NCBI GenBank assembly: GCA_903872345.1
Contig: CAIQKM010000062.1
Location: 58,386 to 122,385 of the forward strand
Direction of reading: 5' to 3'
Length of the DNA: 64,000 nucleotides
DNA from: an uncultured Verrucomicrobia subdivision 3 bacterium
Lineage (GTDB): Bacteria; Verrucomicrobiota; Verrucomicrobiia; Limisphaerales; UBA11358
The first letter of the stretch is position 1; every line of letters begins with the position of its first letter. Position numbers and translations under genes: made by a program. The notes under the pieces were generated by a model that made no database searches, was not told where the DNA came from, and worked only from the letters and a program-made list of their open reading frames with translations. Positions 33,378 through 43,257 of this stretch are shown here, one piece after another.

Positions 33378-35027
33378 TTAATCCCGCTTTTCCAGACAGT
33401 GAGTCAGATAAGGCAGCAGTTGCTTCTTGCGGGACACCACATCGCGCAGTTCGTAAATGCCCGATTCCAGACGCGGGTAATCAATGCGTTTGACGAAGGC
33501 GGCATTGCCGACGACGAGCAGCAGCGAACATTGCGTGGCCACATCCGTGACGAGCAGGGCGGAAAAGAAGTACGCGCACTTTTCGCGGTAGGTTTCGAGG
33601 GCGGCGAGCAATTCGTCCTTCCGCTTCCAGAATTGGTCAAAACCGACTTCCTCGATCTGCGCCACGCTGAAGGCGATGCCGTCTTCGCGGTATTCCTTGC
33701 AGTCGGTCGTGATGGCCTGCGGCGCGGGCTTGAGCGTGAGCAGCGACCCGGAGGCAAAGAGTTTTTCCGTGAATTCGCGGGCGTTGACCTCCGAGAGCGT
33801 TTCGAGCTTTTTCAGGATTTCAGCATCCCGCGAGGTGGTGGTCGGCGAGGTCAGGTTCAGGGTGTCGGAGACGAGGCCGGCCAGCAGCAAACCGGCGATT
33901 TCCTTGGGCATCTCCACGTTGTGGCGGAAGAAACAGTCCGCCACGATGGTGCTGGTGGAACCGACGGGTTCGTTGCGGAACAAAATGGGTTGCTGCGTGG
34001 ACAGCGAGCCGATGCGATGATGGTCAATGATCTCGATGATTTCCACCTCGTCCGCGCCCGTCACGGCTTGCGACAGTTCGTTGTGATCCACCAGGATCAG
34101 TTTGCGGGTGACGGTTTTCAGAAAGTCGGTTTTGGACAGGATGCCGACCGTTTGGCCGGTGGTGTCGAGCACGGGAAAAACCAGATAACCGGAAGCCGTG
34201 GCCTCTTCGCGGACGGCGGCAAGCGGCGCGTTTTCGCGGAAGCACAGGAATTCTTCGTTCACCACATGCATGACGCCGACGGCGGCGCGGCAGAGCGCCG
34301 CCGTGGTGGCGGTGTCATGGGGCGAAGTGATGACGCTGACATTCTTTTTCTGGGCGGATTCGATGGTCTTGGGTTCCACCTGGATGCCGCCGGTCACAAT
34401 CAGCACGCGCACGCCTTCGCGGATGGCGATGTTTTGGATGTCCCAGCGGTCGCCGACCACGACGGCGAGCTTTTCCGGCGGATATTTTTCGAGGCGCTGG
34501 GCAAAGGATTCCAAACTCATCGCGCCGATCATGAGGATGAGTTCCTGTTCGCGGTCGGGGTCCAGGCCCACCACCACTTCGCCATCCAGGGTTTTGGCCA
34601 GGCTGTTCAGGGAGGCGAGCACTTCGCGGGAACTGTGACCGTGATTGACGGAGGGAAATAAAAACTTGCTGAGCTTGAACAGGGAGAGCAGGCCGCGACA
34701 GCGGAGTTCTTCGTCCATCACGGGCAGGATGCGGAGGTTTTTTTCATCCATCAGGCGCAGGGCTTCGGAGGCGGTGGCATCCGGCCGCACGCTCAGGATG
34801 CGGCGCTGCATGACATCGGCCACCTTGGGGGAGACGTCCGCGACAAACTTGGGGGCGGGCACGCCGAAGGTGTTGAGGACAAAGTCAATGCGGTCGTTGG
34901 TGTCGCCGCAGCGGCCGGCGACGGCCTCGGACATGCCGGTGCGGCGTTTAAATTCGGCGTAGCCGATGGCGGAGCAGATGGCATCCGTGTCCGGATTACG
35001 ATGACCGATAACTAAAATTTCACTCAT
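33378..35027 (-). CDS. Family II inorganic pyrophosphatase with CBS and DRTGG inserts
   Basis: 549 residues. Hydrolyses pyrophosphate with Mn or Co. The DHH core shows GHRNPDTDAICSAIGYAEF near the N-terminus, LVDHNELSQAV, IIDHHRIGS, and the DHHA2 motif SRKKQLLP near the C-terminus. Between the first and second core motifs are two CBS repeats (about 70-130 and 265-320) flanking a DRTGG domain, the nucleotide-regulated form of the enzyme. Normal length for that subtype. Monocistronic; it lies just outside the sigma-54 block. Confidence 0.93.
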   Translation of the reverse strand: MSEILVIGHRNPDTDAICSAIGYAEFKRRTGMSEAVAGRCGDTNDRIDFVLNTFGVPAPKFVADVSPKVADVMQRRILSVRPDATASEALRLMDEKNLRILPVMDEELRCRGLLSLFKLSKFLFPSVNHGHSSREVLASLNSLAKTLDGEVVVGLDPDREQELILMIGAMSLESFAQRLEKYPPEKLAVVVGDRWDIQNIAIREGVRVLIVTGGIQVEPKTIESAQKKNVSVITSPHDTATTAALCRAAVGVMHVVNEEFLCFRENAPLAAVREEATASGYLVFPVLDTTGQTVGILSKTDFLKTVTRKLILVDHNELSQAVTGADEVEIIEIIDHHRIGSLSTQQPILFRNEPVGSTSTIVADCFFRHNVEMPKEIAGLLLAGLVSDTLNLTSPTTTSRDAEILKKLETLSEVNAREFTEKLFASGSLLTLKPAPQAITTDCKEYREDGIAFSVAQIEEVGFDQFWKRKDELLAALETYREKCAYFFSALLVTDVATQCSLLLVVGNAAFVKRIDYPRLESGIYELRDVVSRKKQLLPYLTHCLEKRD

Positions 35028-35422
35028 GAAAGCAGCCGGGAGGCTAACCCGATCCGGTGGTTACGGCAAGCCAGTTAGGGTTGGCAAGTTGATAAATCGC
35101 ACAATTTCATACGGCGAAATGACCGCATAGCACCCATAGGGTGCAGAGATGGGGAAGGGACGCTGAGAATGGGACGAGGATTGAGGTGGCAACGGGAGTA
35201 AGGCAAACGGCGATGGTTGGTGGCAACCGTTGGCTTTCCCGAGCGCCAACGGCGCGCTCCCATACCAGCCTGGGGCAACCGCCCCAGGTGCCAACCCGCA
35301 AACCGCACCAGGACTGAAAGTCCGCCCCATCACCCCCTCAATGTACCCATCCACCTTAAAACCAAAACCCGCCTTTCAAAAGGTTGACGCCGTACCCCTT
35401 CCGCCACACAATCATCCCCGGC
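35028..35422. other. Intergenic stretch with short hairpins
   Basis: No credible gene. Two inverted repeats stand out: GAGCGCC-AACG-GCGCGCTC-like sequence near 35240-35258 and CCTGGGGC-AACC-GCCCCAGG at about 35268-35287. They look like dispersed REP-type elements and not a promoter of the broken hsdM. Confidence 0.4.
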
Positions 35423-35875
35423 ATGGCAAAGGGAAATCGTCAGAAATCGTCCGATGGCTCCGCCCACGACTTTGAAGCGCAGCTCTGGGCGGCGGCGGAC
35501 AAGATGCGCGGCCACATGGACGCCTCGGAATACAATGGTGCCCGTCCGGAAGGACTCTGCCTCGGCCTCATCTTCCTCAAATATATCTCCGACGCCTTTG
35601 AAGAAAAACGCGTACAACTCCTGTTCAGTTTCTCTGATCCCAAGAGCGAATGGTTCATCAAAGACGAACCGGAACGCGCCGGTGCCGCCGAGAATCGCGA
35701 TGAATATCTGGCCGCGAACGTCTTTTGGGTGCCGCCCGAAGCACGCTGGCACACCATCAATGCCCGCGCCAAATCGCCCGAGATCGGCAAGGTCATTGAC
35801 GATGCCATGGGTGCCATCGAACGCGAAAACCCCTCGCTCAAAGGCGTGCTGCCCCGCGATTACGCCCGGCCCAGC
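35423..35875 (+). pseudogene. hsdM: Type I restriction-modification methyltransferase, N-terminal fragment
   Basis: The first ~150 residues of HsdM: MAKGNRQKSSDGSAHDFEAQ, LWAAADKMRGHMDASEYNGA, GLIFLKYISDAFEEKRVQLL, SLKGVLPRDYARPS. Similarity ends at ARPS, where intact proteins continue with LDKRRLGELID; the frame then runs 74 codons through unrelated sequence. The SAM-binding and NPPF domain, hsdS and hsdR are absent, so the system is dead here. Confidence 0.8.
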
Positions 35876-36489
35876 ATCAAATCAGGTTTCCTTCCGTCAC
35901 CGTTGCACCACTTTACCAGCGCAACTTTGCGGCGTTTTCACCGGCGGCATTTGACGCACGCCACAGATTTTTTCCCGGCAGCCAGGTTCACCGTCAGAGG
36001 CGGGGTAAGTGTCATGGCTGAAAAATCCCGAAATAGCCCGAACAAGACCGAAGATCAACCACTTGTGAGGCCGCCGATTTTCCCCGGCTATGGCTGACGC
36101 TGAACGGTGTTGAGTTGCGTTGACCGGATGCGTTGAAAACCGTTGAACCTGTCAACACCCTTCAACGCATTTCAACACTGCTTGGCCAGCGCACCTGCAC
36201 CGCCTCTACTGACGTAAGGGGATGGTGTCTATCCAAAAACTGCCTTCCCGGTCGCTTGCTTCAAACGCAGCATGACGGTTGGCCTGGATGTTCGCACCTG
36301 GCTTCGCAACTCGGTTGGCAACAGAGTTGGCAACTCACGAAGCACCACGGTTGGTATCAGACGAAGCATCGAGCGCAACATCACACGCAACACTTGGCGC
36401 AACAGGTGACGCAGCCTTTCGCGCAACACCGGGCGCAGCACCAAATCATTATCCCTTTAAGGGGTAACGCGTGCGTGCCAAAATCACGC
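35876..36489. repeat. Degenerate short-repeat region downstream of hsdM fragment
   Basis: From about 36105 to 36180 the words GTTGA/TTCAAC recur on both strands; from about 36290 to 36440 CGCAACA/GCAACTC words recur at short intervals. The plus frame gives a His/Gln-rich string and the minus frame an LR-rich string; neither has a ribosome site. I read this as eroded repeat DNA. Confidence 0.4.
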
Positions 36490-37329
36490 CTACTTTTTCC
36501 ATTCATCGTTGAAAAATCCGTTGCTGTAAATGGCCGTAACTTGCCCTCTCGCATCGCTAACAATAGCCAGACCTCTGAAAACCAACTGCGGATTGACTTG
36601 AAGTTCTCTAGTTTCTCCATACCCATATATTCGGACGGTTTCCCCACTCTTCGTGGCAAAACCCCGCAGCGGCTTCCCATACAGTTTTTCAACTTCATTT
36701 GTGTCCATGCCAATGTTTGCCGAGCAACCGTCATAACGCTCAAGCAAGCTTTCGTTGATTGCGTAATCTTTCTCAATTTGCGGTGCCTCCTTCGCCAAAA
36801 TGCCAGACAAAAGAAAAGCAGGGATTATGCTCCATGATGACTGTGGAGTCGCATTCGTGTATGGACGCAATTCAGCGGCTATTTCCTCGTGAGTCAGAGC
36901 AGGGGCGTCAATTACTTTTTTGACTCTGTCATTGATACCAGGATCGTCAATATCCCAGGACTTAATCCGGGTTGCAGTAGTTCCCTGATACGGGTAGGTT
37001 TCGAGTAATTCGGGAAATGAAAATGGTTCGATTATTTTCATCAGCGCCTTGTCATGGAATACAAGCCATAAGGCATTATCACCGTCCGCAAAGTAACAAC
37101 TTATTAAGGTGTAGTTCCCATTTGTTTCTGCAACTGTGAACTCGATGCGAGCCGCAATTCCAAGCGTGTTTGTTATAGCTTCAAAAGAAGCTCCATTTGT
37201 GATTGCCAACAGTGTCTTTTCGGGAACAGTTAAACTTTTGATCGTTGAATCGAGATGGCTGTGGCGTGAAGAACAACCACAAAGGCCGAACACCGCCAGC
37301 AACAATATGCCTATATGTTTGATTCGCAT
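36490..37329 (-). CDS. Lipoprotein, candidate immunity protein for the RHS tip toxin
   Basis: 279 residues. Signal peptide MRIKHIGILLLAVFGLCGC with lipobox (Cys19). The mature part is mixed alpha/beta with no family I recognise; the last third (YGKPLRGFATKSGETVRIYG) may be a small beta domain. It starts 14 bases downstream of the orphan RHS C-terminal module, the usual place for an immunity gene, and its envelope location fits a toxin that attacks membranes. The role is inferred from position only. AT-richer than neighbours, suggesting transfer. Confidence 0.6.
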   Translation of the reverse strand: MRIKHIGILLLAVFGLCGCSSRHSHLDSTIKSLTVPEKTLLAITNGASFEAITNTLGIAARIEFTVAETNGNYTLISCYFADGDNALWLVFHDKALMKIIEPFSFPELLETYPYQGTTATRIKSWDIDDPGINDRVKKVIDAPALTHEEIAAELRPYTNATPQSSWSIIPAFLLSGILAKEAPQIEKDYAINESLLERYDGCSANIGMDTNEVEKLYGKPLRGFATKSGETVRIYGYGETRELQVNPQLVFRGLAIVSDARGQVTAIYSNGFFNDEWKK

Positions 37330-37343
37330 TTGAATCTTTTTTG

Positions 37344-38096
37344 TTACTTGGTGCAACAGGCACATTTTGCGGCGGCAAGAGTCGGAAAATCGCCTGGAAT
37401 TTTGATGAATCGTTTCTGATTTGCGCAGAAATACTGCGGGTCGCCTGAATGATAATTACCTCCAGATAACGCGCACGCTGCCATGTAACCGACAACATTC
37501 AAATTGCATTGCTCGCATGGAGTGTAGGAAACAGGAATACCGGACTGTGCAAGGGCTAATTTCACAAGGGTGGAACCCCATGAGGACATTGAACAGCCAT
37601 TTTGAGAATAGCATTGATCGTGTTGAGCGCAGGCTCGCAAAGCGCAAGGGCTGCCAAAAAGAGAACCAGGGTTAATCCCATAGATAATTGTTATGGCTGC
37701 GCTAATGTATGGAGAAGCCGCAGTTAAGTAGTCGCATCCCGGGCAATCCAAGCCCAGTAGATCATACCGGTCCATTGGATCGTTGAACACGAAGCCATAG
37801 AGGTTTGCCCCATTACCCCTCAAATTTGCCTTTCCATTTCTTAACACTTCAAATCCAAGCTCATCCTTCGGGTCTCTATTTGGCCATTTGCCCCGACCCG
37901 ATGCACTTTTGTAAGCACGCCCTCGCGAACCCGGCGTGAACATTGAGCGTCCCCGGCCTCGCCGCGAAAGGCGACCCGATGCGTGACGGCGAAAACCCCC
38001 GACGCGAGTTTTTGGGGGCGGGGTCGGCGATGGCTGCGCCGCTGACAGAAGATCAGCGGCTAAAAAAGTGACGCGACTTTGACGGTCGGCAACCAT
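37344..38096 (-). pseudogene. Orphan RHS C-terminal tip with phospholipase A2-like toxin domain
   Basis: The frame holds an RHS core ending (about 37898 down to 37746: GRGKWPNRDPKDE, NLYGFVFNDPMDRYDLLGL) followed by a ~130-residue cysteine-rich tip. The tip reads CALRACAQHDQCYSQNGC with His159-Asp160, the CxxHDxCY signature of phospholipase A2, and ends CANQKRF...AAKCACC. The large RHS shell is missing; the first ~60 codons show no similarity, so this is a displaced toxin module and may not be expressed. The downstream lipoprotein is the likely immunity partner. AT-richer than neighbours. Confidence 0.65.
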
Positions 38097-38100
38097 GCCG

Positions 38101-38355
38101 TCAGATTAGCGTTTCTGCGGCGGCGATGGAAGCCGGATTTTCGAGTTTCGCGGACGGATGGCAGCGGGCGTGAACTTCCTGAAGCTGTTTGATGCTGACC
38201 TCGGTGTAAATCGCCGTGGTGTCGAGTTTTTCGTGGCCGAGCAACTGCTGGATGAACCGGATGTCCGCCCCGTTTTCGAGCATGTGCGTCGCGCAGGTGT
38301 GCCGCAGCAGGTGGCACGACGCCACGCGCCCCGTCACCTGTTTGATCCACGCGGC
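38101..38355 (-). pseudogene. Tyrosine recombinase C-terminal fragment
   Basis: About 84 codons: [59 protein letters not shown]. This is the catalytic end of an integrase with LLRH, LGH and the nucleophilic Tyr in AIYTEV. The rest of the gene is cut off at about 38355, where a serine recombinase fragment begins on the other strand. Confidence 0.85.
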
Positions 38356-39301
38356 CACCATCCGCCGCAAGGCATATGAACTCTTCCTGCAGTACCGACG
38401 CAAGGGACAGGTCGCCCGCGAACTGAACGCCGCCGGATACCGCACCCGCGATGGTGCCATCTGGCGGGATACTTCCATCGCCCGCATCCTGGACGAATCG
38501 AGCGCCAAGGGCGAGTACGTGTTCAACACCGTGCGCCAGACCGGAAGCTGGCGCACCGAACCCAAGCCGGAGAGCGAATGGGGCCGGGTTGCCTGCGAAC
38601 CCATAGTTCCCGAAGCCCTCTGGGGCCAGGTGAACCAGATCGTCGAGGAACAGCTGAAGTCATGGAAAAAGCCCGGCAAGCCCCCCGTCCACCTGTTTAG
38701 CGGACTGGCGCACTGCTCCTGCGGCAGCAAGATGTATGTCGCCGCCAACAACCCCAAATACTTCTGTCGGAAGTGCCGGAACAAGATTCCCATCGCCGAC
38801 CTTGAGAACATCGCCCGGCAGGAACTCAAGGCGTTCTTCGGCCAGCCGGAGAAGATCGCCAGCCACTTGCAAGAGGCCGACCGAAACCTGACCGAGAAGT
38901 CTGCCCTGCTGGACACCCACCGGCGGGAGGTGCAGAAGGTCAGGGAATCCATGCACCAGACCCATCAGCTTTTCCTGGACAGGCACATCTCCGGGGAGGG
39001 CTTCCGCGAACTCTACGGCCCGGCCGAGGAGCGGCTGAGACAGCTTAACGCCGAACTGCCCAAGCTGGAGGCCGAGGTTGATTTCCTGAAAGTGAACAAG
39101 CTGTCCGCCGATGACGTGCTCCGCGAGGCCGGTTCCCAATATGAGCGGTGGCCGTCCATGCTCCCGGCGGACAAGCGTAAGATCGTCGAAGCCCTCATCG
39201 AAAAGATCGTCATCGGCGACGGCGAGATTGACATAACGTTCTCGCACCTGCCATCTTCTGAAGAACAGTGCAAAAACCAGCAGGGGTTAGGATACAGGTG
39301 A
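38355..39301 (+). pseudogene. Large serine recombinase, C-terminal part
   Basis: About 315 codons: the Recombinase domain ([40 protein letters not shown]), the zinc ribbon ([20 protein letters not shown], then C), a coiled coil, and a C-terminal KRKIVEALIEKIVIGDGEID. The N-terminal resolvase domain with the catalytic serine is missing, so it is inactive. The cut lies exactly where the tyrosine recombinase fragment is cut. Confidence 0.85.
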
Positions 39302-39348
39302 GGGCGAGCGTCACCACCAATCTGCCCCTTTGCTTTAAAAACCTGCCA

Positions 39349-39418
39349 TCAAGGCACGTTCAAGGCTCAATCAAGGCAAAAACCCCTGTAATCGTGCATA
39401 ATCAAGGCATATCAAGGC
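39349..39418 (+). repeat. Five TCAAGGC direct repeats, 10-11 bp spaced in two clusters
   Basis: TCAAGGC starts at 39349, 39360, 39371, 39402 and 39412. The spacing of 11, 11, 31 and 10 bases is close to multiples of one helical turn, so a protein could bind them on one face. They lie 48 bases after the serine recombinase fragment. The rest of 39302-39773 holds no credible gene. Confidence 0.6.
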
Positions 39419-39712
39419 AGACGCCATTTTTTACCCACCGCCGTCTGGTTGGCGAATCAAGTCGCTGGATTGGCCGGACAGTCGGCCAAATGCCGAAACT
39501 GTCTCAGCAGAAGTGCAGCAGCGTGTTTGAACACATTTACGAAAGCTACCCGCAACGGGGCGAAGGGGTGTATGCAGGGGGGGGATAATTGAGGGAGAAT
39601 GGATTTAACCGCAGAACGCAAAGCGGGGAAGGAGGATGGCGGATGGCGGCGGTTCGGGCGTCGGTTGAAAAAGTGGGTTGATGGATTTGCTGGCATTGGC
39701 TCCTCACCCCGG

Positions 39713-39739
39713 CCCTCTCCTCGTTGGGCGAGGAGAGGG
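39713..39739 (-). terminator. Strong hairpin downstream of rex
   Basis: CCCTCTCCTCG (39713-39723) pairs perfectly with CGAGGAGAGGG (39729-39739) around a 5-base loop. It lies 35 bases beyond the rex stop. The sequence resembles a hairpin common in intergenic regions of such genomes, so it may be a dispersed repeat used as a terminator. Confidence 0.55.
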
Positions 39740-39773
39740 TGATGAACCGGTGAACCGGTCCCGCTTTGGCTGG

Positions 39774-40406
39774 CTAATCCCGGATGAAGTAGCTTAGGTT
39801 TTCCAGTTCGATGGCCAGATTGACGTTGTTGGCCATGACGTCTTCGGGGACGGTGAGGACGATGGGGGCGAAATTAAGGATGCCGGCCACGCCGCAGTCC
39901 ACCAGATGATTGGCCACTTCCTGGGCGGAGGGGGCGGGGACGGAGAGGATGGCCATTTTCACGCCGTGTTCGGCGATGAATTTGGGCATGACATCCATGC
40001 CGAGAATGGGTTGGGCGATTTGTTTGTTGCGGGGGCGGCGGGGGTTGGCGTCGAAGGCGGCGATGATTTCAAAGCCTTCCTTTTCAAAGCCGCGATAGGA
40101 GAGCAGGGCCAGACCGAGGTTGCCGACGCCGACGAGAATGACGGGTTGCAGCCGGGAGGTGCCGAGTTCATCGGCGATGCGGCTGGAGAGTTCGGTGACG
40201 TCATAACCCAGGCCGCGGGTGCCGAAGGTGCCGAAGCAGGCCAGATCTTTGCGGAGTTGGGTGGGTTTTACGCCGGCGGCTTTGGCCAGCGCCTCGCTGG
40301 AAACGGTATCGAGGCCGTTCTCTTTGAGACGGGCCAGACAGCGCAAATAAATCGATAAGCGATAAATGGTTTTGCGCGGAATGATGATTCTGCCGCTTTT
40401 CTTCAC
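39774..40406 (-). CDS. rex: Redox-sensing transcriptional repressor Rex
   Basis: 210 residues from a GTG at 40404-40406. Winged helix (RLSIYLRCLARLKENGLDTV, SSEALAKAAGVKPTQLRKDL, FGTFGTRGLGYDV), then a Rossmann domain with GVGNLG, and a C-terminal domain-swap helix. Rex binds DNA when NAD+ is high and lets go when NADH rises. The longer frame starting at 40463 is rejected because it begins inside a perfect Rex box. Divergent from the ATP-grasp gene; regulates itself and, by the box at 52644, probably the respiratory operon. Confidence 0.94.
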   Translation of the reverse strand: MKKSGRIIIPRKTIYRLSIYLRCLARLKENGLDTVSSEALAKAAGVKPTQLRKDLACFGTFGTRGLGYDVTELSSRIADELGTSRLQPVILVGVGNLGLALLSYRGFEKEGFEIIAAFDANPRRPRNKQIAQPILGMDVMPKFIAEHGVKMAILSVPAPSAQEVANHLVDCGVAGILNFAPIVLTVPEDVMANNVNLAIELENLSYFIRD

Positions 40407-40447
40407 GCGAGGCAAAATTAAGCCAGCGCCGCGCGCGGGGCAAGCGT

Positions 40448-40465
40448 TTGTGAAATATTTCACAA
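40448..40465. promoter_or_regulatory. Rex operator, perfect palindrome
   Basis: TTGTGAAATATTTCACAA is the consensus Rex box with no mismatch. It lies 42 bases upstream of the rex start and could also act on the divergent gene at 40686. Confidence 0.9.
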
Positions 40466-40685
40466 TATTTCTTTCCGGTCGGCAAGCCGTTTGCTTTTAA
40501 TTAGGTGATGTTCAATTCAGGTGCTGTCTTGGTCCGGCAATCACCGCGGCGGGGTTTCGCAAAATTCGCGAAAAACGCTGTGATGCAGGATGCTTCATGG
40601 TTAATCTTTGTCGCCCACCGGAACGGTGGCTGGAATTGCCCTTGTACAAAAATGAGCATCGGGTCCAAAAAACAACTGTTTTAAT

Positions 40686-42122
40686 ATGTTGCAAGATTAT
40701 CTGCTCAACGGTGGATTCGACGAAATGCTGGATCCGCACAAGGGGGTGCGGGGGCATTACCAGAAGTTTCACAAGCTGTTCAAATCCATCAGCCCGGCGG
40801 AATATGACGCCAAGCGGCAGGCGGTGGACACCGCGTTTTTGCGGCAGGGCATCACCTTTAACGTTTATGGCGATGCGGCAGGCGCGGAGAAGATTTTTCC
40901 GTTCGACATGATTCCCCGGATCATTCCCGCCAAGGAATGGGAGTTGCTGGAGCGCGGCCTGGCCCAGCGCATCACCGCCCTGAATCTGTTTCTGCACGAT
41001 ATCTATCATGAGCAGAAGATTCTCAAGGACGGGGTGATCCCGGAATTCTATGTGCTGTCGGCCCGGCATTTCCGCCGCGAGTTCGTCAATTTTGAGGTGC
41101 CCAAGGGCATTTACATCCACATTTGCGGTACGGACTTGATCCGGGACAAGGATGGCAACTACTTGGTGCTCGAAGACAATGGCCGCTGTCCTTCCGGGGT
41201 CAGCTATGTGCTGGAAAACCGCCGCGCCATGAAGCGCGCCTTCTCCAGCATGTTCGAGGGCATCAGCGTGCGGCCGGTGGAAAACTATCCGCAGGAGCTG
41301 TTGAAAACCCTCAAGTACATCGCGCCCGCCGGGGTGGCCGAGCCCACCGTGGTGTTGCTCACGCCCGGGGCCTACAATAGCGCTTACTTTGAGCACACCT
41401 ACCTGGCGCGCCAGATGGGCATTGAGATTGTGGAAGGGCGCGACCTTTTTGTGCGCGATTCCCGCGTGTACATGCGCACCACCAAAGGTCTCCAGCCCGT
41501 GCATGTGATCTACCGCCGCCTGGACGACGATTTTCTGGACCCGACGGTCTTCCGGCGCGATTCCATGCTCGGGGTGCCCGGGTTGGTGCATGCCTACCGC
41601 GCCGGCAATGTGTCGCTGGCCAATTCCATCGGCACGGGCATTGCGGATGACAAGGTGATGTATTATTTCGTCCCGCGCATGATCAAATATTACCTCGACC
41701 AGGAACCGATCCTGCCGAATGTGCCGACGTACCTGGCCAGCGAGGAGCAGGACATGAAATATATCCTCGAACATCTCCCCGAACTGGTGGTGAAGGCGGC
41801 CAACGAATCCGGCGGCTACGGCATGTTGATGGGGCCGAAGGCGAGCAAGGAGGAAATCGCCATCTTCCGCGAAAAGATCATCGCCGAACCGCGCAATTAT
41901 ATCGCACAGCCGATGATTTTCCTCTCGCAGCATCCGACCTATTGCGACGGCAAGTTTGACGGGCGGCACGTGGATCTCCGGCCGTTCATCCTGTCCGGCG
42001 AACGCATCAGCATCATCCCCGGCGGGCTCACGCGGGTGGCCTTGCGCAAGGGATCGCTGGTGGTCAACTCCTCGCAGGGCGGAGGCAGCAAGGACACCTG
42101 GGTGTTGTACGGGGATGAATAA
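40686..42122 (+). CDS. Circularly permuted ATP-grasp protein (COG2308)
   Basis: 478 residues. Blocks [73 protein letters not shown] and the nucleotide part [18 protein letters not shown] are typical of the circularly permuted ATP-grasp family. ATP-grasp enzymes make amide or ester bonds by acyl phosphate; the substrate here is unknown. It forms the conserved trio with the alpha-E and transglutaminase-like genes that follow. No clear ribosome site. Confidence 0.9.
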   Translation: MLQDYLLNGGFDEMLDPHKGVRGHYQKFHKLFKSISPAEYDAKRQAVDTAFLRQGITFNVYGDAAGAEKIFPFDMIPRIIPAKEWELLERGLAQRITALNLFLHDIYHEQKILKDGVIPEFYVLSARHFRREFVNFEVPKGIYIHICGTDLIRDKDGNYLVLEDNGRCPSGVSYVLENRRAMKRAFSSMFEGISVRPVENYPQELLKTLKYIAPAGVAEPTVVLLTPGAYNSAYFEHTYLARQMGIEIVEGRDLFVRDSRVYMRTTKGLQPVHVIYRRLDDDFLDPTVFRRDSMLGVPGLVHAYRAGNVSLANSIGTGIADDKVMYYFVPRMIKYYLDQEPILPNVPTYLASEEQDMKYILEHLPELVVKAANESGGYGMLMGPKASKEEIAIFREKIIAEPRNYIAQPMIFLSQHPTYCDGKFDGRHVDLRPFILSGERISIIPGGLTRVALRKGSLVVNSSQGGGSKDTWVLYGDE

Positions 42123-42191
42123 AATGCCCGGATTTTATCAATGGACTTTAAAACCCGGCGTATTCATTCCGCCACAATATAATCTGTTAAC

Positions 42192-43226
42192 ATGTTAAGC
42201 CGCGTCGCCAATTCACTGTACTGGATGGCCCGTTATATCGAACGGGCCGAGAACATCGCCCGCATCGTGGACGTCAACCTCCAGTTGCTCCTCGACATCC
42301 GCAACCTGGATGAGAAGCGGCTGGTCGCCTATTGGCTGCCGATTGTGCAGGCCACCGGGGACGAGCAGGCGTTCTTCAAGCTCCATCCCCAAGCCACGGG
42401 GCACGCCGTTACGGAGTTCCTCGTCTTCCAGATGGAGAATCCGAATTCACTGGTGCAATCCATCTGCCAGGGGCGGGAAAACGCGCGCATGGTGCGGGAC
42501 CAGATCACCCTCGAACTGTGGGAGGAATTGAACCGCCTGTATCTGTTTGTGCGGTCGCCGCAGGCCCGGGAAGTATGGCATCACAGTCCGAGCGATTTCT
42601 TTCACGAAATCAAGGCCAGCTCGCTGCATATCATTGGCATCATCAACGCCACCCTGATTCACAACGAAGGCTGGTGGTTTATTCAGGTGGGGCAGTTCCT
42701 GGAACGGGCCGACAAGACGACGCGCATCCTGGACGTGCGTTACCAAAGCCTGCCGGAGAAGGGCGTGCCGGAACGCATCAGCCCCGACGAGGCGCTGGAA
42801 TGGTCCGCCGTGTTGCGCTCCTGCAGTTCCTGGGATGCCTACAAGTCCATCCATGGCGCCGATATTCATCCGCGCCAAGTGGCGGAGTTTCTGCTGTTGA
42901 GCGATGATTTTCCGCGCTCCGTCCGTTTCTGCGTGAACGAATTGAACCGCTCGCTGCGCCGGATCTCCGGCGTGACCGAGGGGCACTTCACCAACAATGC
43001 CGAAAAGCTGACCGGCCGGTTTCTGGCCGAACTGCAGTTCAGCACCATTGACGAGATCTTTGAGCAGGGCCTGCACCGGTATCTGGACGAGGCCCAGACC
43101 AAGCTGAACAACATCGGGGGCGAGATGTTCAACGCCTATATTTTCCAACCGTTCCAGGCTGCCGACGAGGTACACATGGTCCAGCAGGAGGAACAACAAC
43201 AGCAGACCACCCACTCCCGATACTGA
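42192..43226 (+). CDS. Alpha-E domain protein (COG2307)
   Basis: 344 residues, all-helical. The opening MLSRVANSLYWMARYIERAE and the later WDAYKSIHG and FLLLSDDFPRSVRFC blocks are characteristic. The domain is named for repeated helices with Glu; its chemistry is not known. Always near COG2308 and transglutaminase genes, so the three probably form one modification pathway. A 70-base gap separates it from the ATP-grasp gene. Confidence 0.9.
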   Translation: MLSRVANSLYWMARYIERAENIARIVDVNLQLLLDIRNLDEKRLVAYWLPIVQATGDEQAFFKLHPQATGHAVTEFLVFQMENPNSLVQSICQGRENARMVRDQITLELWEELNRLYLFVRSPQAREVWHHSPSDFFHEIKASSLHIIGIINATLIHNEGWWFIQVGQFLERADKTTRILDVRYQSLPEKGVPERISPDEALEWSAVLRSCSSWDAYKSIHGADIHPRQVAEFLLLSDDFPRSVRFCVNELNRSLRRISGVTEGHFTNNAEKLTGRFLAELQFSTIDEIFEQGLHRYLDEAQTKLNNIGGEMFNAYIFQPFQAADEVHMVQQEEQQQQTTHSRY

Positions 43227-43257
43227 TTCGGTAGCAACAACCGCGGTTTTTTGCCGG

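Noticed and set aside
33399..34661. 420-codon open frame on the plus strand
   Set aside because: Antisense of the pyrophosphatase gene.
36133..36837. 234-codon plus-strand frame rich in His and Gln
   Set aside because: Repeat-derived composition, and it overlaps the credible lipoprotein gene on the other strand.
38101..38952. 283-codon minus-strand frame read as one protein
   Set aside because: Only its last ~84 codons are recombinase; the rest is antisense of the serine recombinase fragment.
39349..39418. Possible CRISPR array
   Set aside because: The repeat unit is only 7 bases, spacing is irregular, and no cas gene is nearby.
40404..40463. Longer Rex reading frame starting at 40463
   Set aside because: It would start inside the Rex box; the GTG at 40406 gives the normal N-terminus.
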